In this document: positions 21,429 to 31,506 of the stretch, piece by piece | How the letters are laid out: every line of letters begins with the position of its first letter | How positions within the stretch are numbered: position 1 is the first letter of the stretch | Source: Skeletonema tropicum | Taxonomy: Eukaryota; Bacillariophyta; Thalassiosirophyceae; Thalassiosirales; Thalassiosiraceae | DNA: 64,000 nucleotides | Assembly: GCA_037178625.1 (NCBI GenBank) | Contig: CM074128.1 | Location: 1,860,001-1,924,000, forward strand | Direction: 5' to 3' | Position numbers and translations under genes: made by a program | Notes under the pieces: generated by a model | What the model saw: only the letters and a program-made list of their open reading frames with translations | What the model was told of the DNA's origin: nothing | Database searches by the model: none

Positions 21429-21823
21429 GGCTGTGATTTTGTTTGCTCGAACTCGCAACTCCGAACTGAAAAGGAGCTCTACCGGCTTTCGTGTAATTGA
21501 GTACCGTATTCAACGCATGATTTTTTGGGCAACAAGAAAGAGCCCTTTTATTGAAATATGTTAGTGCCGAGTCAAAACGGCACTCACGTAGGGCACATAG
21601 GAATAGGTACATGTCGAGTTCGGAGTTCGAGATGGATGAGGATTCGGGCTCGAACTGGGCCTCCAGTTCGCAAATTTTTTTTCTTCGAACTCGCAACTCC
21701 GAACTCACAAGTTCCACATGGAAGTACCTTTTCACATGGACTCTCAACTACAAATGCCGTTATCTCGAAATTTGATGCCGACACCAGTTCGCAGTTCGAG
21801 TTCGAGCAAACAAAATCACAGCC
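21429..21823. mobile_element. Non-autonomous TIR element A (MITE, TTA target duplication)
   Basis: 395 bp bounded by inverted arms of about 38 bp that start GGCTGTGATTTTGTTTGCTC at the left and end with its complement at the right. Both ends are flanked by TTA (21426-21428, 21824-21826), the TWA target duplication expected of PIF/Harbinger elements. Inside are several copies of a GAACTCGCAACTCCGAACT motif in both orientations. No transposase is present. It sits in the 5' flank of the SDR gene. Confidence 0.75.
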
Positions 21824-21997
21824 TTAGATGAAGCTGAATTCTCTATCAGATGGCCTGGAAGACCCCCTATGAGATGAGGCCTTTAGTGTAAAGGCAGTGT
21901 GACTTGCTAATGTGACTTGTGTCACTATATTTGCGATTTACGAACGGCCTTGTTTGGCGATCCAACGCAAGAAAAGCGGTATTCAACTCTGTCACAT

Positions 21998-22112
21998 CTA
22001 GGGACACTGAGGGACACTCACCGCGAGTGTCCCCGAGTGTCCCCGACTGTCCCTCACTGTCCCTGACTATCCCTGAGTGTCCCTACTGTATCTGAGTGTC
22101 CTCGCCAATTTT
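21998..22112. repeat. 10-bp minisatellite in the left arm of element B
   Basis: Tandem decamers of the form GGGACACTGA, GAGTGTCCCC and TGACTGTCCC. The same array occurs inverted at about 22605-22735 in the right arm. The period of 10 places identical faces at each helical turn. Confidence 0.8.
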
Positions 22113-22604
22113 ACCATCACTACACACACCATCACCATGCTCGAATCAGACGGTGGCAAGCATTCCTTAAACACAATCTGACAATATCAGAATCAGAGTC
22201 TTAGAGCTAGCAGTTGGATTGCTGTCGCTGTCGTCATTCTCCAGAGAGCGCATTTTCAAGGCTCCTGGTAGACAATCTACTTCGTCTGATTCACTTTCGT
22301 CTGATTCGCTGTCGCTTGATGATGAGGCGGAAGAGTTTTAAGCAGCGGAAGAGTCGGAGAAAAGGTGATCGTTTGAGTTTGATGAGGAAGATGAGATATC
22401 AATGCATTCTTCACTCTCGCTCCCATTGTTGTCTGATTGACTGGTGCGCTGTCTTGTGCGATGCTGGAGGCGTCTAAATCTATATGGTGTGTTTGTGTAG
22501 GATCTGTAGTGCATAGAAGTTTGTGATTAGATAGGTACTTCTATGATGTGTATGTAGCATGGTGATGGTGCGTGTAGTGATTAGTGATGGTAAAATTGGC
22601 GAGG

Positions 22605-22735
22605 ACACTCAGGGACACTCAGGGATAGTCAGGGACACTCAGATACAGTAGGGACACTCAGGGATAGTCAGGGACAGTCAGGGACAGTCGGGGACAGTCA
22701 GGGACACTCGCGGTGAGTGTCCCTGAGTGTCCCTA
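22605..22735. repeat. 10-bp minisatellite in the right arm of element B
   Basis: About 12 decamers, mostly GGGACACTCA, GGGATAGTCA or GGGACAGTCA, in inverse orientation to the array at 21998-22112. Variant order is mirrored between the arms, consistent with inverted duplication of the whole arm. Confidence 0.8.
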
Positions 22736-22892
22736 GATGTGACAGAGTTGAATACCGCTTTTCTTGCGTTGGATCGCCAAACGAGGCCTTTCGTAAATCG
22801 CACATAGTGATACAAGTCACATTAGCAAGTCACACTGTCTTTACACTAAAGGCCTCATCTCATAGGGGGTCTTCCTGGGCGGCAACATATTA

Positions 22893-24281
22893 TTGGTCCA
22901 CATAGCGGTCCGCTTGGTCCGCATGGTCCGCACCTTTTTGAGAAAACGGTACTGCATTAGTGGCGCTTTCTTGCCCCAAGAAAGTCATTGTGGGTCATCC
23001 TTTCATCCAGCGATCCGCAACCGTTGCCGTTTTTTTCCACCCACACACTTCCGCCGTCCACGCCACCCGTCCATAATAAACTCCACTGACCTCACAGCGT
23101 ACGGTTCATTGAGGGAAAGAGAGGGTGAAGGGGGGTTCGAAATATGTTGCCGGGTGGGATCCGTCTTGTTTTGTATTTGTTGCTAACCAAATTTGGCCTT
23201 CCTCTGTTTTAATTTCCTTGCAGATGCTGCCCCCCCGCACAACCCCACCGGATAGATGATAATGGGGCGGGGAGAGGTGAATGATCCACACTCATGCGCA
23301 ATAGCACCCTGGGCGAATATCGGTACGCATAGGGCGAGAGCTTCCGTGGCTGGATCCACAGGGTTACAGATTCAGGGGCCGCCGTCTCAAGAGAAGTTAT
23401 GGTGCTCTATGATAGTAGTGAAGTCCCCAACCCGCTGAGGGCGAGCCCGTGCTCATCGTTGAGAGGTGCGTCTGGCTCCTTGATGGGTTAATTGCAGTTT
23501 GCAGCCGACTTTGATTGGTCAGTGCGTTCCCATGTTGATGTGAGTGTGGGGAACTTTAACAGCGTTCGTTTTGTTTATGTCGCCGTAATGTTTTCGCACT
23601 GGGTGGGTGGGGAATGCAGTGGAACGGAGGAGGGGGCGTTATATATTTGCACTAGGTTGGAGGGTAGGGGGGATTGATGCTGGTTGCAGTGGAAAATGCG
23701 CTTTGTCAGTGAACTTTCGTCTACCTGTGTGCAGCTGTGAAGCAGATTTCGTTTATTTCGGGGAGAGTGGATTTTTTCGCTTGGTTGGGCAAGAAGAAGT
23801 GATTTGCCGTCTATTGTGTATCGAATGTGCATTTTGTGGTGCAACGAAGCCAAGTTCATCTTTATTCTCACTTCTAGCAGGTAGGGATATTACCATTGAC
23901 GTCTTAAACTGGCAAGAAAGCTAAGAACCCTAGTGAACAGCAACATCACATAGAAAGTTTTAATTTTAGTAGCAAAATCACCGATCCAAGGCATCATATC
24001 AGCCCTAGAGTACAACATTGTTGCGCCAGTTAGTGAGGTGAAGACTTCCACTTGTTACTTGCCCGCCTGTAGATTAGGTACAACATGACATCTTGTTCTG
24101 AGCTTGCATTTATGGTACCTACTTCTTGATGAGGGAGCGAGCAAGCCGCTCCAACCTAGCCTAGAGAGTTTTTCTGGGTCATCGCATTGGGGTCATTTTG
24201 AATTGTTTTGACACAGTTTCTTGTAATGCAGTACCGTTTCTTGCGGACCATGCGGACCATATGGACCGCTATGTGGACCAA
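22893..24281. mobile_element. Non-autonomous TIR element C
   Basis: 1389 bp with inverted arms of about 65 bp beginning TTGGTCCACATAGCGGTCC. Within each arm a GGTCCGCATGGTCCGC block repeats, followed by AACGGTACTGCATTA. No target duplication is evident. The interior contains only short ORFs without recognised domains, so no transposase is supported. Its right end lies 2 bp from element D and its left end 18 bp from element B. Confidence 0.65.
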
Positions 24282-24282
24282 A

Positions 24283-24590
24283 AATATATCCCAGATAAAT
24301 TTAACCAGCAATTTCGTTGCTGGTAAGAAAATGGCGGCAACGCGGTCTGTCCCTTACCAGCAATTTCGTTGCTGGTAAGGAACATACTGTTCCTCCGTAG
24401 ATCGTACGGAGGGGGAAATGGGAAAAAAGAGGATGCAACCCAAGTGTGTAGAACGTGGGCGAAGGTACATAGGAATTAATATCTCTAACCAGCAATTTCG
24501 TTGCTGGTAAGGGATTTCTACGTAGCCTGGTATGTTTTCTACGGTAACCAGCAACGAAATTGCAGGTAAGAAATTTATCTGGGATATATT
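24283..24590. mobile_element. Short TIR element D with four internal hairpins
   Basis: 308 bp with perfect 20-bp inverted ends (AATATATCCCAGATAAATTT). It carries four palindromes with sequence CCAGCAATTTCGTTGCTGG at 24305-24323, 24357-24375, 24489-24507 and, inverted with one mismatch, at 24548-24566. Each forms a 7-bp stem with a 5-nt loop. A TA duplication at the ends is possible but cannot be separated from the AT-rich TIR. Confidence 0.7.
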
Positions 24591-25863
24591 CTCCCGCCTG
24601 GGCAAGGGCAGCTGGTTTTGCTGGTGGATGGACGATCCTTAGACTTAAAATATAGTAATTCCACCTATTAAAACTTAAAAGTCCAAGGATCTACATAAGT
24701 ACGTTGCTGTGACGGACGGACGAAAGAAGGCTGCAGGAAAAATGACCGCAACAAGGCCTGCCCGAAAGGAAAGGCGTTGTTGTTGCCATTCTTTGTTGCA
24801 GCTTCTTCTTGGAACGAGAGGATAGCAGCTGATTGGTTTAGATAGTAGGAATAACTACGAGGATAGCGAGAAAATCCTGAAAGGAGTCTTTAAATTGAGA
24901 GTTCCTTAAAATATCCATCACCCCTTAAAACTCGGTGCACAAGATGATGCCACAATCAACAATCGGTCGACAATACGAAGCAATAACAGCCTTAAATAAT
25001 AATATAATAGAACGACAACACCATCTAGAATGATTTTTGAATTGTGTGGTCGGTGGGCTGCAAAACTCAACGCCCGTGGACGTATTCACAGTCAATGCAA
25101 CGACAACGATTTCATGCTGACACAATACATCACATCATAGTTCTGCCTTCATTTAGGAGAGCTAATGCTTAAAATACCGTAACCGTACATACTAGTACTA
25201 CAAATCACCGTCAAATGCACCCATTTGACACCCCTTCTACACTATCATCACTTCTTTGACCCAACCTTCGAATGTTTCTGTAGATGCGAGACCTGTAGTG
25301 TGAGCCAGGCGTATCGAACAGTGGGCGCTTTTCATCCTCGCTCGCTCGTGTGGTCGACGCCCACGTGAGGCAGGCCAAAAACTTTGAAAATCAGCAGCTA
25401 AAATCTCTCAAAATTTCCCCCGTCAGCCTATCCTCAAACTGTCTTTTCTTCGGGCTAGCCCGCGGCCTTCTAGCTGGATCTTGGATCCATGCAAATCTCA
25501 AGAGCAAGCCTCCTGCTCAGCTGTCACAAGTGACGAACAATTCACAAAGCGAACCAGTCCAGCTGTTAGCTTTCTTCAAAGAAAAGAAAAGAGAAAGAGA
25601 AGAACATCTATTGATTTTTAACATAGAGGAATTAATATCTGTTCCTCTTCCTCCTTCAAGCTGTCAAGGCGCCACCCAACGCTGATTAAGTGGCCGATGG
25701 CCGCCTTCGCTGCCGCACCTCGCCGCCAAGACGCCCAAGCTTATTACCACAATTCGCTACCCAAGACCCAGCCCATTGGTGTTAGTTGTTGGCGTTCACC
25801 AGCCCAGCTCACTCGCAAACAACCTCTTCTTTTAATTGTTGAAGCAACAGTCAATTACACAGC
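24591..25863. other. Intergenic, no convincing gene
   Basis: 1.27 kb. An ORF of 111 codons at 25350-25685 and the first part of another at 25697 show no known domain, and the second overlaps the next gene in another frame. The right half should hold the promoter of the Ser-rich gene. I see no RNA gene. Confidence 0.45.
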
Positions 25864-26820
25864 ATGTGCTCTTCCTCTTCCAGTAGCTCATCAGTTGGGC
25901 GCAGTGATGTCTTCCGCAACTACAGATTTGTCACCGCTGATAAGAGTCAAGTCTGTGATGGACGTAATTTGGAGTCAGTGCGAACGTTTAGGTCTGCTGA
26001 GCCGCCAAAGAATGCCAGCAAAGAAGTTCAGGGTGACGGTGACAAGAACAATGGGTTAGAGCGCAGCGTCATTGATGGCATTGGTAAGGGTTACCGTCCC
26101 ACAAGCAGCAGGCATTCCAAGAAGCGCAATAATGAGAAGCGACAACAAGATGTAACACAAGGAAGTCAAGAAAGACAACAGCCGTCCACAAAACCTATGG
26201 CAAACTCGTTCCTTCCTGATCTCATGTCGCTTGGATCTGATCATACACTTCTTGATGACAGCTGGCACCAAAAGTCAACCGAAGAGAAAAAGCGTCAACC
26301 CTCCTCTGAAGAAGAGGGGAATGCTGTCAAGAAGGAGCGCTCTGACGAATCAGAATCAAGAGATAACACCGAATCTCGTCCTGGTAGCCAAACCCGAAGA
26401 AGATCATCTGCCGGTGGCTCTGTCGCCTCTTCGGGGGGGAAAGTGACCATGCGGAAACTGTCGGAACCCATGCATCGCTGCAGTTATACAAATGCAAGTG
26501 TGAATGGTATCATGCGCCCTGCTCGATACTCTTCTACTAATCTATCAGGAATGGTTGATTTAAGTTCAGGAATGGTTGGTTCAAGTTCATCTGATGAACG
26601 CATTCGCAAGTGCACAAGTCAGGTTGCTCTGAGAACTTTTCCTACAAAAAGTACGTCTTCCAATAGATTGTCCGGACAGGGGCAGGGTTCTCTCTCAACA
26701 AGACGCTCTTTGGATGTACTAACTTCAACGAAACCGAGGCGAACAATGTCTGTTGCAGATATGGCAAATGAAAAATTGGAGCATCCCTCCATCTCCTGTC
26801 GATCAGGAGGCGAAAGATAG
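25864..26820 (+). CDS. Ser-rich, disordered protein of unknown function
   Basis: A 318-residue frame from ATG 25864. It starts with a nine-serine run (MCSSSSSSSSVG) and is rich in Ser, Arg, Lys and Glu throughout, so most of it should be unstructured. Short basic/serine motifs such as RRRSSAGGS, RKCTSQ and RRTMSVADM look like kinase sites. A local repeat (SGMVDLSSGMVGSSSS) lies at about 225-240. I do not recognise a family. Codon usage and length support a real gene, but no intron or domain confirms it. Confidence 0.5.
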   Translation: MCSSSSSSSSVGRSDVFRNYRFVTADKSQVCDGRNLESVRTFRSAEPPKNASKEVQGDGDKNNGLERSVIDGIGKGYRPTSSRHSKKRNNEKRQQDVTQGSQERQQPSTKPMANSFLPDLMSLGSDHTLLDDSWHQKSTEEKKRQPSSEEEGNAVKKERSDESESRDNTESRPGSQTRRRSSAGGSVASSGGKVTMRKLSEPMHRCSYTNASVNGIMRPARYSSTNLSGMVDLSSGMVGSSSSDERIRKCTSQVALRTFPTKSTSSNRLSGQGQGSLSTRRSLDVLTSTKPRRTMSVADMANEKLEHPSISCRSGGER

Positions 26821-27970
26821 ATGGGTGGCGTCCGGCGTGGCATTTTCCAAAAACATGGAAGTGTACGTATTCAAGAAGTAGTAGAATCAATGCGTTTCAA
26901 CTGGAATGAACGTAGACTGTTGGAAACGCTACATACATACCAATAGTCAAGACAACTATGATTTGAAGAAGAAAGATTAGTAGGTACCATGGTCAGTAAT
27001 TAAGGCCTAAGAAGAAAGAGAGTAATGAAAAGGAAACAATCTGGAAGTAATTGTAATATTAGCTCAAGTGTTTTTATTTACTATACTTGTACTGTTCTGT
27101 TCAACGCGTTGCTGCGTGCCTGCCTGCTGGTGCTCCTTTCATATATCGTTTTGCCGTGCAGTCAGTACCCATAGTCAGTCGGTCTTGCTTCGCAGCTGGC
27201 TGAATCAACTAATCAGGTCGTGCAATGACCCTACAAGTGTCTTAATGACGATTTGAGTCTTGTATTCACTTCAGACGTTTGCAAACTCTACTTATCACGT
27301 AAGAAAGTTCAACTTAATAAGACCCTTTTCTCGACCCTTTCGTTGGATGGCCCTGCTCACTACATCTGTACAAGTACTTTTCGATTTCATGAGACAGTTG
27401 GTCCATTTTATTCATAAGTATTTATGAAGGCTGACCCATTAGAAGCCCAACCAAAGCGCTCGAGGGTGTTCGTGTAAGGAATCAGTACGAAAGCAAGAGC
27501 ATTTCAGTGGATAATCGGAGTTCTCAACATGTGACAACGTACAACACAAAATGCACGATGACGGCTCACTATTCCAACTATCAGCTGCAGCCGCAGATTG
27601 CAGCATATTTGAACCTCCTCGACTTTTCATGTGAACGTCAATGTTGTCTTTAGAATTTGTGACCTTACACAGAGCTTAAGGCTGGTTTATACATAGAAGT
27701 AGATATGAATTGGACAGTTGATGTCCGCATGGGGCTCAGGGAGAGAGTGGCGGTGTAAGCGGAATGAGGAAAACGTAAACACAACCGTGAACTCGGGGGA
27801 AATGTGCTTTGGTACCGCCTACATATCAGGAGGCTCCTTTTTATGGTACTTCTACTTCTTATACAGCTCTACTAGCAACAATGTGTGTTTACATGCTACA
27901 ATACTCGCTAGCTCTACTAGCAACAACATATCAAATCTAATCCAGCTATCTAATATGCATGAGGGTTTCA
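26821..27970. other. Intergenic; contains a gene-fragment duplicate
   Basis: 1.15 kb. Short ORFs at 27068 and 27439 have no known domain. Between 27590 and 27745 lies a copy of the 3' end of the FYVE-ankyrin-RING gene (see separate entry). The rest shows nothing I can name. Confidence 0.45.
27590..27745 (-). pseudogene. Fragment duplicated from the 3' end of the FYVE-ankyrin-RING gene
   Basis: The DNA here matches 29308-29485 with interruptions: shared blocks are AACCTCCTCGACTTTTCAT, TGAACGTCAATG, CTTTAGAATTTGT, AAGGCTGG, GATATGAATTGG and GTCCGCATGGGGCT. The parent covers the last RING codons and the 3' flank. The fragment lacks about 60 bases between GATATGAATTGG and GTCCGCATGG and cannot code for the RING. 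It is probably a decayed segmental duplication about 1.7 kb from its source. Confidence 0.6.
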
Positions 27971-28603
27971 TCAGGCGCATAATTCAAGTCTGTGCTTATC
28001 TTCTCGAACAGCCGGCGACAACCTTGGTCTCGTCTCTTCCTTGCCTGCTTGAGATGCAACATTGTCCTTGCGACGTTTATGGGCCTCCCAAAAGTGTTGG
28101 TACATCATCTCTCGATGGCTCTTCGCAGCAACAATATCATCAACCAGAGATGATGTAACAGTAAGGTCGTGCTTGCTTGAATGGCTGCGAGGAACCACTG
28201 CCTTGGTAAGCAATGAATACCCTCTGCTCAACTCTCCATCTCCACGTTTCTTAAACCGAGAAGATGCCTTCATATGAGCATTCTTGAATAGGTCTTTCCT
28301 TGCGAGACGGCGTTGACGAATACAAGTTTCATTGATCTCTTCGGCATCGTATCTTGACAATGATGGTGGGATAACGATCACCTTCAAGTTCAAGCGATGA
28401 GTACGAAGAAGATCTGGACCTTGATCTGGACCTGTTTTCAACTGGTGCCTCGCAGCGAAATCGGACCAAAACGTTTTGCACAGCAATGGAAATGCCGGCG
28501 GATGAGATGAGACCACTGCATTAGAAGATAGGAAAGCCGCTGCGATTTTCTTACTGTGTATAGAAGCCAGGGCCTTCAATTTGGAGATGGAGAGGACAGT
28601 CAT
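27971..28603 (-). CDS. Basic protein of unknown function
   Basis: A 210-residue frame from ATG 28603. The N-terminus (MTVLSISKLKALASIHSKKI) is basic and amphipathic, compatible with mitochondrial targeting. The rest is rich in Arg, Lys and His (RQRRLARKDLFKNAHMKASSRFKKRG), with no domain I recognise. A shorter plus-strand frame (27718-28158) overlaps its 3' part; I prefer the minus frame for length and composition. It may have RNA-binding or ribosome-associated character, but that is only from charge. Confidence 0.45.
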   Translation of the reverse strand: MTVLSISKLKALASIHSKKIAAAFLSSNAVVSSHPPAFPLLCKTFWSDFAARHQLKTGPDQGPDLLRTHRLNLKVIVIPPSLSRYDAEEINETCIRQRRLARKDLFKNAHMKASSRFKKRGDGELSRGYSLLTKAVVPRSHSSKHDLTVTSSLVDDIVAAKSHREMMYQHFWEAHKRRKDNVASQAGKEETRPRLSPAVREDKHRLELCA

Positions 28604-29380
28604 TGAAGAGGGAGATTACTACGACGTACAATAGATAGGAGATGTGAATGTGCTCTGTCTTTGATGATGTATCGATATCGACGCTGGGTGATTATCTACT
28701 TGGATGGTAAGATGTGCGAGTGGGTTGATGGGAATATGAGAAACAATCAGAATTTTTTGGTGAGAAGTTGTGACAGTTTTATTTAGTTGACAGAGGTGTC
28801 AAGATCAAAATTCGGGGGGGGTGTTCTGAACTGTGTTCGCTTAAAGCTAGTAATCACTCGACTTTAGACCTCTGGAAATCATCCATCGGAACCCCTGCAG
28901 AGAAAAGTAGCGGTAGGAATCTACTCCTATTCTCCGTCCAAAATGGTAAGGGAGACCTGCTCTGTTTCAGAGTCGGAAGCGGCCACTTCATCGAGTACTA
29001 CTTCTGCGAGGCTCCAAAGAAGAGGTTTTGAGGCGAGCCGAAGAGAGTGCACGCAAGGCAGTCACTCTAACATCTTGACCTTGAAGCCATCTGCAATTCC
29101 GTCTGTGAATTCACTCACAAACAACGACTCACTGTCTAAATAGATCGTCATTGGCAATTGAGGTTCAAGATGACCTGAACTAACACTAACAGGAATGAAT
29201 CTTGTCTCTAGCTGCAGATTTATATATATAACAGAAATTTTAAAGTACGTCTGGTGGGCCCTCAAGAGGCGACAGTTTGGCAACAAGGACAGGAATGTGC
29301 AGCGATATTCTAACCTCCTCGACTTTTCATTTGAACGTCAATGATATCTTTAGAATTTGTTACTTTACATAGAGCTGTCT
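28604..29380. other. Intergenic with one dispersed repeat
   Basis: 777 bp between two minus-strand genes. It includes the promoter of the basic protein gene and, at 29236-29285, an inverted copy of the dispersed repeat also found at 41.9 and 47.6-47.8 kb. Short ORFs show no domain. Confidence 0.5.
29236..29285 (-). repeat. Dispersed repeat, copy 1
   Basis: Read on the minus strand it contains CGCCTCTTGAGGGCCCACC followed by AGACGTACTTTAAAATTTCTG. The same order occurs at 47.6-47.8 kb (split by a MITE) and, in part, at 41.9 kb. Its nature is unknown. Confidence 0.6.
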
Positions 29381-31506
29381 TTAAGGCTGGTAGATAGATA
29401 TGAATTGGCAACTAGTGCTACAGACTGGGCAATAATGCAACTGTTTGCTGCATTTCAGGCAGCACATTTGGTGTCCGCATGGGGCTGCAACGCAGTCAAT
29501 ATTCTTCTCATTGCAGATTGTGCACACATCAGGCAGCGTGGTGCACACAGATTCATCGTCATGGTCTAAGATGCAAGCCTCATCTTCTTCGTCACTTTCT
29601 TCACTGGAATTGAAATTAAATGCATCGTATGGAAATGCAGCCACAGGCGTCTTTTGGCATGCAACCTTTACTTTTTCAGCCAAAGTATGTGAAGTTGTTG
29701 ACTTCTCTTTCTCCTTCGTTGACGACTTATCTTTGGTACCTTTCTTGGTATCCGTTTTGCTACTGTTGACCTTTGACTCCTTGCTTTCATCCCGAATTGG
29801 TGGATCCTCCTTAATTAATGCATCCATAGCTCTCAGGACAACATCCAAGTCTTTTACCTCAAAGACTGAAAGATCCTTCTCTTTTACCAGAAACCTCAAG
29901 ATTGCACAATCTTTAGACTCCATAGCTAAGTCTAAAATTGTTTTTCCCTTTGAAGTCTTCAATGAAGGGAGATAATTCTCTATTTCCTTCCCTTTGGATG
30001 ATTTGCTTACCTTGTTTGATGTAGAAAACATCTGTAAGGGGCAACATTGGGTCTCCACAAGCCACCGAAGGAGCTTCTCTGATTTGCCTTTGATAGCGCA
30101 ATGCACCGGGAACATATCCTCTTTTTCGCTCTTGAAAGCAAAGGGAACACGAAGATTAATGTTGCCTGTTAAATACAATTCTAATGCTGTTTCGTACCTC
30201 CCTTCAAGTAATGAGTGTTGAAACCTTTTAGCTAGAGAATCACAGCTAGTACACACTTTTACCGTGCTTGTTCTTCCAAAAGATCAAATGCACAAGTGAA
30301 GGAGATGAAAGCAAGAACACACAATTTACATATGTAAGCTACGAGCACGAGTAATGAGAATGAATCAACACAATGACCAATGAACTCACTTTTTGACGTT
30401 GTAAGTTTCTGGGACCATTTTGGCTCGCCAATTTGTGCTGTGTGCCAAGAGGTTTTCAAGTGATCATTAGCTGGAAGTAAATGGAATAGAATGGTTGACA
30501 GGTCAAGAACAAAATGAGCTTACCTACAAGAAAAGTTTGTACAGATGCAGATACCACAATTCCGACAATTTTTGCGACGACGAAGTAGAGAAAATTTGTT
30601 GTCACATAGCATGCACTCGGTGCAGTCGTCAAATGGCATCATGACTGGAGGAGCATTCGCGTAGGCTGACGCACGAGCTTCTTGCTCTGTCCGGAATGAG
30701 AACGCTTTCACATTATCTGAAGACTGAGAAGCTGTAGTGATTGTTGAGATCCAAAGACCAGTAGCAGTGCTATGATACACTTTGGGTTGTACAAGATTGC
30801 GTGAGTATACCTTTGCCTTTCCGACAATAGTGACTTTTGGTTTAGCTGTTCTTGCCCTTTCGTTGGTATCATTCGATGTCATCTTCTTTGGTGATGTGAC
30901 CATCATCTTCTTTGGTGATGTAGTCACATTGTTCACAAGTGCAGTAATGGCAGAATTCGTGGCGCCCAAAAGCTTAGTCGACACGGATACTTCACTACTT
31001 CGAAAGTCGAAAGCTTCGGAAGGCTCCTCGTCGCGACCAGCATGAGTTTTAACTACAAGAGGAGTGTAGTCAAACGCACCAGTTTCACTATCAGGATTGT
31101 CATTAGTGGAATTTTGAAAGCTTTGAGACTGCTCGCGTCTATTTTTTGACCCCGTTTGTCTTGTCCTTGAAATGCTGCGTCTACTAGATTTGCTAACAGC
31201 TGAAACTTTCTCACCACGACCGCGATGCTTCATTTCTCTGCTTGTAGGTGTAGATTTATCTTGCCGATGTCGTTTTGGAGTCTTTGGAGGAAGGGCGGTA
31301 CCATCATCACGTTTGGAACGACGATCTGAGCCGGACAACACTGCTGATCTAGATGACCGGCCCAGAACGTCATCCCGAGTCTCCGAATCCATTCCAAATT
31401 CTTTAGGGAACCCTATTTCAGATGGAGGCTCTATCTTCAAGTTCGAGAGACTAGTCATATCCCCATTGCTAACAATCATGCTCCGGATGTTATTGGTAGT
31501 CACCAT
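29381..31506 (-). CDS. FYVE - ankyrin - RING finger protein (three exons)
   Basis: Start ATG 31506. Exon 1 (30524-31506) is a disordered Ser/Arg-rich region plus the first part of a FYVE-type zinc finger: CTECMLCDNKFSLLRRRKNC then CRNCG. An 86-nt intron (30438-30523, GTAAGC donor) leads to a 48-nt exon (30390-30437) with STNWRAKMVPE. A 123-nt intron (30267-30389) follows, then exon 3 (29381-30266) with the last pair VCTSC. Splicing completes the zinc finger and gives 638 residues. Exon 3 has ankyrin-like segments (EDMFPVHCAIKGKSEKLLRWL, GKTILDLAMESKDCAILRFL), a Lys/Ser linker, and a C-terminal C3HC4 RING (CTICNEKN ... CGHQMCCLKC ... CPVC). Likely an E3 ubiquitin ligase attached to PI3P endosomes; that is inferred from the domains. 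Confidence 0.85.

Larger units (their letters stand above)
21858..22874. mobile_element. Non-autonomous foldback-like TIR element B with 10-bp minisatellite arms
   Basis: 1017 bp with very long inverted arms (about 21858-22145 and 22555-22874, near 290 bp each). The outer ends are GAAGACCCCCTATGAGATGA and its complement. CTG flanks both ends (21855-21857 and 22875-22877), a possible 3-bp target duplication. Each arm holds a run of GGGACACTCA-type decamers. The central spacer of about 410 bp codes for nothing recognisable. A fold-back hairpin of nearly 300 bp would form. Confidence 0.75.

Noticed and set aside
21998..22735. Decamer arrays as CRISPR or as replication origin iterons
   Set aside because: Repeats are contiguous without spacers and mirror each other in the arms of a TIR element.
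22893..24281. Short ORFs within element C as a transposase
   Set aside because: None exceeds about 105 codons and no DDE or zinc-finger pattern is seen.
24305..24566. Four repeated palindromes as a CRISPR array
   Set aside because: Spacing is irregular (33, 113 and 40 bp), one copy is inverted and all lie within a TIR element in a eukaryotic genome.
27718..28158. 146-codon plus-strand ORF as a gene
   Set aside because: It overlaps the longer minus-strand frame, starts in a duplicated gene fragment and has no domain.
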